Position numbers and translations under genes: made by a program | NCBI GenBank assembly: GCA_026984275.1 | Contig: JALSSM010000025.1 | Coordinates: 1 to 5,371, forward strand | Reading direction: 5' to 3' | Length of the DNA stretch: 5,371 nucleotides | DNA from: Gammaproteobacteria bacterium | Lineage (GTDB): Bacteria; Pseudomonadota; Gammaproteobacteria; CAJXQU01 | Part shown: piece by piece, positions 1 through 5,371 of the stretch | How positions within the stretch are numbered: the first letter of the stretch is position 1 | How the letters are laid out: the number at the start of each line of letters is the position of its first letter | The notes under the pieces: model-generated | Told to the model about the DNA's origin: nothing | What the model saw: the letters and a program-made list of their open reading frames with translations, nothing else | Databases searched by the model: none

Positions 1-1137
1 CATAAAAAATCTTCCATAAAGATTATTCACTGTTTCAGATCACCTATTGGTGGATTGTTCAGACATGTATGCGATCTTGTGCGCGGCCAGGTTGCAGAAG
101 GTATGTCCGTTGGAGTGATTTATGATGCATCGACGGAGGATGATAATGCGAAGAGAGTATTTATCGAACTTTCCTCAATTTGTTCTTTAGGAATCAGGAA
201 GATTCCTATGAGCAGGACTTTAAGTTATTCAGATATTAAGGTTTTTAAAACGTTATCAGAGTTTTGTAAAGAAGTACAACCTGATATCCTCCATGGACAC
301 GGCGCTAAAGGGGGCGCCTATGTTCGCCTGGTTGCATCATCTCTCCGTCCTGATTTAAAAACAGTGTATACGCCTCATGGTGGTTCTTTGCACTACGGAA
401 TTAATACCCCTGTCGGTATTTTATATCTTGGACTGGAAAGGTTGTTAAAGAAAAAAACGAATGGATTAATCTTTGAAAGTCAGTTCAGTGCTGACACTTA
501 TCAGAAAAAGTTGGGTTGTTTCCCTTGTGATTACAAGATCATCCATAATGGTTTGAAGGAAGAAGAGTTTCAAAGCTGGTCGGATAAAAAAGCTGAATAT
601 GATTTTGTTTTTGTTGGTGAGCTGAGGATGTTAAAAGGAATCGATGTTCTTTTACAGGCCATTACGAAAGTCCAGAAAAATCATCGGATAAAAGTCCTGA
701 TCGTTGGCGCGGGTCCTGATGAAGAATACTTCAGGAAAAAAGTTGATGCGTCAGCAGAGTTAAGACACACAGTTAAGATATCACCTCCAATTTATCCAGC
801 CAGAGAAGTCTTTAAGTCAGGCCGTTGTGTTGTTATGCCTTCACTGGCCGAATCATTTCCTTATATTGTATTAGAGGCACTTGCTGCAGGTTGCCCACTG
901 ATTTCTACCGGGGTCGGAGGAATTCCAGAAATCTACGGGCCCTATAAGCACGATCTTATTCCAGCCGGTGATGTATCGGCACTTGCCGATGCATTGATCG
1001 CTGCAATGAAAAATCATGAGCAAATGGTTTCGAGAACCAGGGAGATACAGAGCTATATAAAAAAACAGTTCTCTATTCAAAAGATGTTGGATGATGTGAA
1101 ACTGTATTATGATCAGATACTGATGTTGAATGATTAA
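1..1137 (+). CDS. Glycosyltransferase family 4 (GT-B fold), 5' end outside window
   Basis: The protein should transfer a sugar from a nucleotide-sugar donor to a growing, probably lipid-linked, glycan at the cytoplasmic face of the inner membrane. The frame is open from base 1 to the TAA at 1135-1137 (378 visible residues). The residues before the first internal start-like codon (TTG at 55) already form the family's first beta strand and glycine loop (KIIHCFRSPIGG), so the true start lies just upstream and only a few residues should be missing. Visible marks are DILHGHGAKGG (about residues 95-105) and TPHGG (124-128) in the N-terminal acceptor half; VFVGEL then KGIDVLL (203-218), the VGAGPDEE loop and the EX7E motif ESFPYIVLE (Glu284 and Glu292) in the C-terminal donor half; then GGIPEIY. 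Length fits the family (about 360-400). There is no membrane segment. The deacetylase gene follows after 9 bases, so the two are probably cotranscribed. Family call is firm; donor, acceptor and linkage are not readable. Confidence 0.93.
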   Translation, partial: HKKSSIKIIHCFRSPIGGLFRHVCDLVRGQVAEGMSVGVIYDASTEDDNAKRVFIELSSICSLGIRKIPMSRTLSYSDIKVFKTLSEFCKEVQPDILHGHGAKGGAYVRLVASSLRPDLKTVYTPHGGSLHYGINTPVGILYLGLERLLKKKTNGLIFESQFSADTYQKKLGCFPCDYKIIHNGLKEEEFQSWSDKKAEYDFVFVGELRMLKGIDVLLQAITKVQKNHRIKVLIVGAGPDEEYFRKKVDASAELRHTVKISPPIYPAREVFKSGRCVVMPSLAESFPYIVLEALAAGCPLISTGVGGIPEIYGPYKHDLIPAGDVSALADALIAAMKNHEQMVSRTREIQSYIKKQFSIQKMLDDVKLYYDQILMLND

Positions 1138-1138
1138 C

Positions 1139-1142
1139 AGGA
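1139..1142 (+). promoter_or_regulatory. Ribosome binding site of the deacetylase gene
   Basis: AGGA lies 4 bases before the ATG at 1147, in the 9-base gap after the glycosyltransferase stop. The spacing is short but this is the only Shine-Dalgarno-like match near either candidate start; the next in-frame ATG (1171) has none. It supports the upstream start and translational coupling with the preceding gene. Confidence 0.5.
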
Positions 1143-1146
1143 TGTT

Positions 1147-2205
1147 ATGACACCAATAAAAAAGAATCTTATGCGTACGGCACTGGATGTGTTGTATCAC
1201 ACAAGAGCATACCGACTATTGCAACCAGCCTGGAGCGGTGTCGGTGTCATTTTTACACTCCATCACGTTCGTCCACAAACCGATATAACAGGATTCTCAC
1301 CCAACCGTATTTTGGATATCACGCCGGAATTTCTTGATGCTACGATTAAGCAGGTAAAAGAATCTGGATACGATATTCTTTCTCTGGATGAGGTGCATGA
1401 TCGGCTAATCAATAAGAAATTTGATCGCAAGTTTGCGACCTTTACTCTGGATGATGGTTATCTAGATAACCTGACTTGTGCACGGCCTGTTTTTGAGAAA
1501 AATGATGCACCATTTACCGTTTATATATGTACTGGTTTTCCTGATGGAAAAGTGTTCATGTGGTGGGAAGTGCTGGAGCAAATTATTGATCAACATGATC
1601 GAATTTCAGTCACGATAGACGGCCAGTTATTTGATTTTACTACGAGGACGACAGCTGAAAAATATTCAGCATTTAATGTGGTCTACTGGGCTTTGAGAAG
1701 CCTTTCGCATGAAAAACAATACGCTGAAGCAGAAAAAATGGCTAATCAATATCGTTTTGACTGGAGGGAGTTATGTCAATCATGCTCCATGACCTGGGAT
1801 CAGATCCGTGAACTTAATACCCACTCACTTGTGACCATTGGTGCTCATACAATTAACCATTATGCATTACGAAAACTTTCTCCTGATCAGGTTAGAGAAG
1901 AAGCTGATCAGGGACGAAAAATTTTAGCTGATCAGCTAGGCGAGAGACCAGAACATTTTGCTTATCCTTATGGGGATGCTGGCTCTGCAGCCAGTCGAGA
2001 ATTTCAAATTATGCAGGATCTGGGATTTAAAACCTCGACGACAACGAGGAAAGCCGTCCTGTTTCCGGAAAATGCTGATCATCTTCAGGCGTTACCCAGG
2101 GTTTCACTGAATGGAGATTTCCAGTCACAAAGATATGTCAGGCTTTTTTTAAGTGGAGCACCCTTCGCTTTATCGAATAAATTTCATCGATTGAATGTCA
2201 CATAG
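1147..2205 (+). CDS. Polysaccharide deacetylase family protein (NodB homology domain, CE4)
   Basis: This is a probable metal-dependent deacetylase that removes N- or O-acetyl groups from sugars of the polymer made by this locus. The 352 residues carry the CE4 motifs in order: motif 1 TLDDGY (Asp102 as likely base, Asp103 as metal ligand), motif 2 HTINH (His234 and His238, metal ligands) and a motif 3 equivalent FAYPYG (271-276). Before them is LHHVRP (38-43) and the ITPEFLD segment, and between motifs 1 and 2 an insert with FMWWEVLEQI (137-146); I recognise this layout from deacetylases of exopolysaccharide loci. The Arg usual in motif 3 (RxPY) is absent, as is the LxH of motif 5; LPRVSLNG stands near that place. 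No signal peptide or membrane helix is visible, so it is probably cytoplasmic and may act on lipid-linked intermediates. The start at 1147 is chosen for its AGGA site. The gene sits 9 bases after the glycosyltransferase, implying an operon. Family is firm; substrate unknown. Confidence 0.92.
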   Translation: MTPIKKNLMRTALDVLYHTRAYRLLQPAWSGVGVIFTLHHVRPQTDITGFSPNRILDITPEFLDATIKQVKESGYDILSLDEVHDRLINKKFDRKFATFTLDDGYLDNLTCARPVFEKNDAPFTVYICTGFPDGKVFMWWEVLEQIIDQHDRISVTIDGQLFDFTTRTTAEKYSAFNVVYWALRSLSHEKQYAEAEKMANQYRFDWRELCQSCSMTWDQIRELNTHSLVTIGAHTINHYALRKLSPDQVREEADQGRKILADQLGERPEHFAYPYGDAGSAASREFQIMQDLGFKTSTTTRKAVLFPENADHLQALPRVSLNGDFQSQRYVRLFLSGAPFALSNKFHRLNVT

Positions 2206-2210
2206 CTTTT

Positions 2211-2239
2211 TTGATGTTTTATCCGAAAGAATGGATAAT
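2211..2239 (+). promoter_or_regulatory. Candidate sigma70 promoter for the acyltransferase gene
   Basis: In the 67-base gap after the deacetylase, TTGATG (2211-2216; 4 of 6 against TTGACA) and GATAAT (2234-2239; 5 of 6 against TATAAT) are separated by exactly 17 bases. Transcription would start near 2246, about 40 bases before the preferred ATG. An inverted repeat TTATCC/GGATAA (2219-2224 and 2233-2238, 8-base loop) overlaps the spacer and the -10. It is followed by no T-run, so it is not a terminator, and could be an operator or chance. The acyltransferase may therefore be transcribed separately as well as by read-through from the upstream genes. This is inferred from sequence match only. 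Confidence 0.4.
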
Positions 2240-2284
2240 GTCGATGTTCTATTTGAACAATAATTTCACTCAGTGGTATCTACA

Positions 2285-3499
2285 ATGACCAATATCGTCG
2301 ATGGAATGACGAAAAATATAAGTAGCAGCAACAGATTGAACTCATCCAGCAGGGAAGAGAGTGATCATAATCTGAAAATTGATCAGCTATCTGTCTTTCT
2401 GATCACCAACTCGCAAGAACTTAACAGCCTCAAGAATGAATGGCAGCAACTCTTTGCAGCAAGTGACAACCTCTTTTTCCAGAGTTTTGAATGGTTTGTT
2501 TCATGGTGGCAAGTGTATGGAGAATCGGTCGGATATAATCTATCACTCATCACAGTAAGGCATTCAGAAACAAAAGACTTACTTTTACTCTGGCCTCTGG
2601 TCATTAAAAAACGGGGGCTATGTCGTGTTGGAATGTGGCCGTGTCAGGATCTCGGGCAATACGGGGATATTCTTGTTGATAAGAATCTTGTTGATAAGGT
2701 GTGTTTCGAAGCAGCCTGGAATGAAATTCAAAAACTAAAAATCGATCTTCTTTATCTTACTCAAGTCCGGAAAAATGCAAAAGTACATCCATTTCTCAGG
2801 CAAAAAATGGCGTGCGATAGTGAATCTGAAGTTTGTTGTATTACGGATTTTAATGGGTTTGATACATGGGATGACTACCGCCTTAGTTTGAGTAAAAATT
2901 TCAGGAAACGGCAAGGGCGTTTATTGAGAAATTTCTCAAAGTCAGGTGATCTTCAGTTTGAAGTTGTCACTGATTATTCGGAAATCAGAAAAACAATTGA
3001 TGCAATTCTACGATTAAAACGGGAATGGCTGGCTGAGACCGGAAACTATGGGCGTATTCTTGAACAATCAGAGGCAAGTCGCTGGCTCAACGATATTGCA
3101 ATTCAGGCACATGAAAAAGGCAATCTGAATCTAACAGTCCTGCGATTAAATAATAAGATTGTGGCAGGGCAGATCGCATTTCTGAGTCATAACGAATTAC
3201 ATGCAAATATTGGTGCCTATGATATCCAGTATAGAAGTTATGGAATTGGTCGGATTCAGACAGAAGATGCAATGCGCTGGTGTTTTGATAATGGTTATCG
3301 ATTCTTCGATTTTATGCCGCCCTATGATGATTATAAGAACCGCTGGAGTAATTTATCAGTTGATGTAAGGACTTTCATATGTCCTTTAACCTTGTCCGGA
3401 AAGATTCATCAAGTTTTCTTTAGTGAAAAATTCAGAAGAAAACTAAAATATTTCTATCGTCTTATTCCCAGGTTTGTAAAAAAGAGGCTCGTAAACTAG
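2285..3499 (+). CDS. GNAT-type acyltransferase, CelD/BcsL family (Acetyltransf_6, COG5653-like)
   Basis: The product probably transfers an acetyl or other acyl group, likely to a sugar of the polymer made by the neighbouring genes, in the cytoplasm. Residues are numbered from a GTG at 2273. The N-terminal half has the family pattern EWQQLF...LFFQSFEWFVSWW (56-79) and ends near residue 195. The conserved GNAT-like C-terminal half runs from NFRKRQGRLLRN (209-220), through LRLKREWLAETG (246-257) and VAGQIAFL (297-304), to GAYDIQYRSYGIG (314-326) and YRFFDFMPPYDDYKNRW (342-358). A basic tail of about 20 residues follows (FRRKLKYFYRLIPRFVKKRL), possibly for membrane or polymer contact. There is no signal peptide or transmembrane helix. 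Start choice is unsettled: GTG 2273, ATG 2285 and ATG 2306 are all in frame after a TAA at 2261 and none has a good Shine-Dalgarno site. ATG 2285 is taken (404 residues). The first 35 or so residues are Ser/Asn-rich and look disordered. Its neighbours imply a polysaccharide role; FemAB-like aminoacyl transfer is the main alternative. Confidence 0.85.
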   Translation: MTNIVDGMTKNISSSNRLNSSSREESDHNLKIDQLSVFLITNSQELNSLKNEWQQLFAASDNLFFQSFEWFVSWWQVYGESVGYNLSLITVRHSETKDLLLLWPLVIKKRGLCRVGMWPCQDLGQYGDILVDKNLVDKVCFEAAWNEIQKLKIDLLYLTQVRKNAKVHPFLRQKMACDSESEVCCITDFNGFDTWDDYRLSLSKNFRKRQGRLLRNFSKSGDLQFEVVTDYSEIRKTIDAILRLKREWLAETGNYGRILEQSEASRWLNDIAIQAHEKGNLNLTVLRLNNKIVAGQIAFLSHNELHANIGAYDIQYRSYGIGRIQTEDAMRWCFDNGYRFFDFMPPYDDYKNRWSNLSVDVRTFICPLTLSGKIHQVFFSEKFRRKLKYFYRLIPRFVKKRLVN

Positions 3500-3504
3500 C
3501 ATTT

Positions 3505-3537
3505 CTGATCATTTGAAGCTTGGCATGATCAGTTTTT
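3505..3537 (+). terminator. Rho-independent terminator of the polysaccharide unit, overlapping the xerC 3' end
   Basis: CTGATCAT (3505-3512) and ATGATCAG (3525-3532) form a perfect 8-bp stem with a 12-base loop, followed at once by five Ts (3533-3537) and then a further T-rich run to 3546. It begins 5 bases after the acyltransferase stop (3497-3499). The stem is AT-rich (3 of 8 pairs G:C), so it may be leaky. It covers the xerC stop (3529-3531), and the T-run is the complement of the codons for the XerC Lys tail. On the minus strand no T-run follows the hairpin directly, so it is best read as a plus-strand terminator. Confidence 0.65.
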
Positions 3538-4422
3538 CTTTTTCTTCCGGGCACGGGGGTGAGATTGGTCATAAACCTGAGCTAAACGTTGAAAATCCAG
3601 ATGTGTGTAGACCTGAGTAGTGCTGATATCTGAGTGTCCTAACAACTCCTGAACCGCACGTAGATCACCAGATGATTCCAGCATATGACTGGCGAAAGAG
3701 TGGCGAAGCATATGAGGATGGATCGAGTTGTTCAAATTTTGCTTAACACCCCAGTGACGAAAGCGTTGCTGAATCGACCGTATAGAAATTCTTTTGCCAT
3801 GACGGCTTAAAAAAATGGCCGGGTTATTATCTTTTAAATAATCCTGTCGTAGTGGTAGCCAGTTTCTTATAGCATCGATGGCTTTTGTTCCCACTGGAAC
3901 AATACGTTGTTTGTTACCTTTACCAGTCACATGAACCTGTGCGGTATGCAGATCGAGGTCAGACAAATCCAGGCTGGCCAGTTCAGAAACTCGCAGACCT
4001 GATGAATACATCAACTCCATCATTGCCAGATCACGGATTGCCAGTGGATCATCAGACTGAATTTCCAGTAGATTATCTGCCTCATCGGTGTTTAAAACTT
4101 TGGGTAGTTTTCGTGGAGATTTTGGTGCTTTGATGACTTCGGCCGGGTTGGAAGTTTGCAGACCTTCATCGGTCAGAAAATTAAAAAAACGGCGGATCGA
4201 TGACAATGAACGTTGCAGGCTGCGACCACTGACTCCCTGCCGGTGTCTTGTTGCAACATAGCTTCTAATATCAGACAGGCCAACGTCCTGCCATGCAGAT
4301 ATTTTATGTTTTGTCAGAAAACAGGCAAGCGAGTTGAGGTCACGTTGATAGGCCGAGCGAGTGTTTTCTGAAAGATCGGAAAGTTGTAATAAAAAAGTTC
4401 TGATCTGGGAATCTAAATCCAC
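3529..4422 (-). CDS. xerC: Site-specific tyrosine recombinase XerC
   Basis: XerC works with XerD at the dif site to resolve chromosome dimers before cell division. The N-terminal SAM-like core-binding domain (about residues 1-90, with ENTRSAYQRDL at 19-29) is followed by the catalytic domain with the full tyrosine recombinase set: Arg144 in SSGLRVSEL, Lys168 in TGKGNKQR, His237 and Arg240 in HPHMLRH, His263 in ELLGHSDIS and nucleophile Tyr272 in TTQVYTHLDF. The stretch ESSGDLRAVQELLGH and the end DQSHPRARKKKK are XerC-like rather than XerD-like. Start choice: the frame is open to a TTG at 4488 inside the DUF484 gene, but the GTG at 4422 gives 297 residues, close to the E. coli protein (298), and catalytic residues offset from the E. 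coli numbering by only 3-4. No candidate has a clear Shine-Dalgarno site, so translation may depend on coupling to DUF484, which stops 34 bases upstream. Last gene of the dapF unit; the usual yigB does not follow. Confidence 0.95.
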   Translation of the reverse strand: MDLDSQIRTFLLQLSDLSENTRSAYQRDLNSLACFLTKHKISAWQDVGLSDIRSYVATRHRQGVSGRSLQRSLSSIRRFFNFLTDEGLQTSNPAEVIKAPKSPRKLPKVLNTDEADNLLEIQSDDPLAIRDLAMMELMYSSGLRVSELASLDLSDLDLHTAQVHVTGKGNKQRIVPVGTKAIDAIRNWLPLRQDYLKDNNPAIFLSRHGKRISIRSIQQRFRHWGVKQNLNNSIHPHMLRHSFASHMLESSGDLRAVQELLGHSDISTTQVYTHLDFQRLAQVYDQSHPRARKKKKN

Positions 4423-4456
4423 GATTTTATATGACGGTTTGTCATTCCCGCACTGA

Positions 4457-5140
4457 TCATTGCTTTTTAACGTAGGGATCAATAGCAAGAGTTACTATAT
4501 CTGCCATTTGAGAAAGCATCTCTGTGCCCATATCTTTCTTGTATCGATCCGGGCTTTGGCTTCCTATGGCCAACAGTCCGTTCCACTCTTTTCCAGAAAG
4601 AGGTACCAGAACAGATGAGCCATATTCTGGTAATTCATCACCAAACATGATGTGGTGCTGCTCTTCGCTCAGCCGTCCACAGACAGGTTGTTTATTATTG
4701 ATGACTTCTTCAAATAAAGGTTTCTGAGCCCAGCCTTTGCCAACAAACTCGGGAACATCATCATGATCATCCAAAATGAAGAGTACAATCTTGTCAGCCT
4801 TGAAATCAGAAACCAGAGATTTTTTTATGGTTGTGATTAATGATTCAACATCGGCTGTATCGATCAGTTTTCCGGCCAGAATGTGCAGGCGTTCGCTGAG
4901 GTGTCCATTTTCCGTCGCAATCTCGATCAGCTCTTTCAATTGGTGTTTATGTTGCCGAAGTTGTTCACGCAGTACTGAAACCTGGCGTTCAACCAGAGAA
5001 GTGGCCGCACCAGTAGCATGAGGAATGTTAATCTCGGAAAGCAGATCGGGATGTTCTACAAGCAGGTTTGGGTGTTCACGCAGATAAGCAATGACGGCCT
5101 CTGTTTCCAGGCTCTCTTTTATTATTTTTTTATCTGTCAT
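4457..5140 (-). CDS. DUF484 family protein (YigA-like, GAF-like domain)
   Basis: This 227-residue protein is the DUF484 (PF04340) member normally found between dapF and xerC in gammaproteobacteria; the E. coli homologue is YigA. The molecular function is unknown. The N-terminal signature is VIAYLREHPNLLVEHPDLL (16-34), then INIPHATGAATSLVERQV (37-54). A charged probable coiled coil spans about 48-75, and a GAF-like domain about 85-220, with SSVLVPLSGKEWNGLLAIGS (175-194) as its core strands and FILDDHD upstream. There are no membrane segments, so it is probably cytosolic. A GAF-like fold suggests ligand sensing or dimerisation, but no ligand residues can be named. Its ATG overlaps the dapF stop (ATGA at 5137-5140) and has a strong AAGGAG 10 bases upstream inside dapF. 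Its TGA (4459-4457) is 34 bases before the preferred xerC start. Family and operon position are secure. Confidence 0.93.
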   Translation of the reverse strand: MTDKKIIKESLETEAVIAYLREHPNLLVEHPDLLSEINIPHATGAATSLVERQVSVLREQLRQHKHQLKELIEIATENGHLSERLHILAGKLIDTADVESLITTIKKSLVSDFKADKIVLFILDDHDDVPEFVGKGWAQKPLFEEVINNKQPVCGRLSEEQHHIMFGDELPEYGSSVLVPLSGKEWNGLLAIGSQSPDRYKKDMGTEMLSQMADIVTLAIDPYVKKQ

Positions 5141-5371
5141 AAGTCAATCACTCCTTCAAAAGCTTGGGTTGCTGGTCCAGTCATCATGACTGACTGCCCC
5201 TCTCCCTCCCATTGGATGCGTAATTGTCCACCGGGCAGGTCAACAGTGACGGTTTCATTGAGCAATTTTTGAGCAACTCCGGCAACAACAGCGGCACATG
5301 CACCTGTTCCGCAAGCCAGAGTCTCACCAACACCTCGTTCAAAAACACGTAGACGAATGTGATCACGATCA
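5137..5371 (-). CDS. dapF: Diaminopimelate epimerase DapF, C-terminal part only
   Basis: DapF interconverts LL- and meso-diaminopimelate in the cytoplasm, supplying meso-DAP for peptidoglycan and the precursor of lysine. Only the last 77 codons and TGA (5139-5137) are inside the window, with no start codon used here; the gene continues past base 5371 on the minus strand. The visible peptide runs through VFERGVGETLACGTGACAA, which holds the second catalytic cysteine (codon at 5313-5311, corresponding to Cys217 of E. coli), then VDLPGGQL and the ending MMTGPATQAFEG. The cysteine lies 57 residues from the C-terminus, as in E. coli (274 residues). That makes the visible part about 28 percent of a full protein, with no sign of damage. 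It overlaps the DUF484 start by 4 bases (ATGA), indicating translational coupling. A frame-shifted reading of the same stretch also lacks a stop, but has no protein resemblance. Confidence 0.95.
   Translation of the reverse strand, partial: DRDHIRLRVFERGVGETLACGTGACAAVVAGVAQKLLNETVTVDLPGGQLRIQWEGEGQSVMMTGPATQAFEGVIDL
5151..5156 (-). promoter_or_regulatory. Ribosome binding site of the DUF484 gene
   Basis: On the minus strand AAGGAG ends 10 bases before the ATG at 5140, within the last codons of dapF. It is the clearest Shine-Dalgarno match in the window and fixes the DUF484 start at the ATGA overlap. Confidence 0.75.

Noticed and set aside
1095..1125. dif-like stretch (CTGTATTATGATCAG) considered because xerC is nearby
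   Set aside because: It sits inside the glycosyltransferase coding end and lacks the two properly spaced XerC/XerD arms; the resemblance is only the TATTATG core.
871..1200. 109-codon minus-strand open frame across the glycosyltransferase and deacetylase junction
   Set aside because: It lies opposite two well-supported genes, has no recognisable protein pattern, and its composition is that of an antisense shadow.
2219..2238. TTATCC/GGATAA hairpin as a terminator after the deacetylase
   Set aside because: The stem is only 6 bp and no T-run follows on either strand; it is kept only as a possible operator-like repeat.
3505..3532. The same hairpin as a terminator for xerC on the minus strand
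   Set aside because: Read on the minus strand it is followed by AAATGC and not a T-run, so bidirectional use is not supported.
3885..4133. Plus-strand open frames inside xerC and DUF484 (also 4524-4727, 4776-5021, 5018-5272)
   Set aside because: All lie antisense to strongly conserved genes, without ribosome binding sites or family resemblance.
5184..5366. 60-codon minus-strand open frame at the right edge
   Set aside because: It is a shifted frame of dapF; the neighbouring minus-strand frame reads the conserved DapF C-terminus through to a TGA at 5139-5137.
1..5371. Mobile element, CRISPR array or defence system
   Set aside because: No direct repeats with spacers, terminal inverted repeats, transposase or nuclease motifs were seen; the only recombinase is the housekeeping XerC in its normal operon context.

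Overview
The window looks like chromosomal DNA of a moderately AT-rich gammaproteobacterium. The main evidence is the minus-strand gene order dapF - DUF484 (yigA-like) - xerC, a conserved housekeeping arrangement in that class, with the XerC and DapF sequences matching the enterobacterial proteins closely at their motifs. A marine Oceanospirillales-like host is possible, but the sequence does not settle the genus.

Two converging transcription units fill almost all of it. The plus-strand unit (1-3499) carries three genes of surface or secreted polysaccharide metabolism: a family 4 glycosyltransferase whose 5' end lies just outside the window, a NodB-homology polysaccharide deacetylase 9 bases downstream, and, after a 67-base gap with a candidate promoter, a CelD/BcsL-type GNAT acyltransferase. 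Together they suggest one edge of an exopolysaccharide, capsule or holdfast-like locus: one gene builds the glycan, one removes acetyl groups and one probably adds an acyl group.

The minus-strand unit (5371 down to 3529) carries the last 77 codons of dapF (diaminopimelate epimerase; no start codon lies inside the window), a DUF484/GAF-like protein overlapping dapF by ATGA, and xerC, the tyrosine recombinase of chromosome dimer resolution. xerC probably starts at a GTG 34 bases after the DUF484 stop.

The two units meet tail to tail with 29 bases between stop codons. A hairpin plus T-tract that should terminate the plus-strand unit runs into the xerC 3' end, and its T-tract is the complement of the codons for the XerC lysine tail. 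The HAD-family gene (yigB) that usually follows xerC is not there, so this is a boundary between a conserved core operon and a variable polysaccharide locus. I found no RNA genes, CRISPR arrays, insertion sequences or attachment sites. The most unusual sequence-level signal is an excess of the palindrome TGATCA, with two tight triplets inside the polysaccharide genes.
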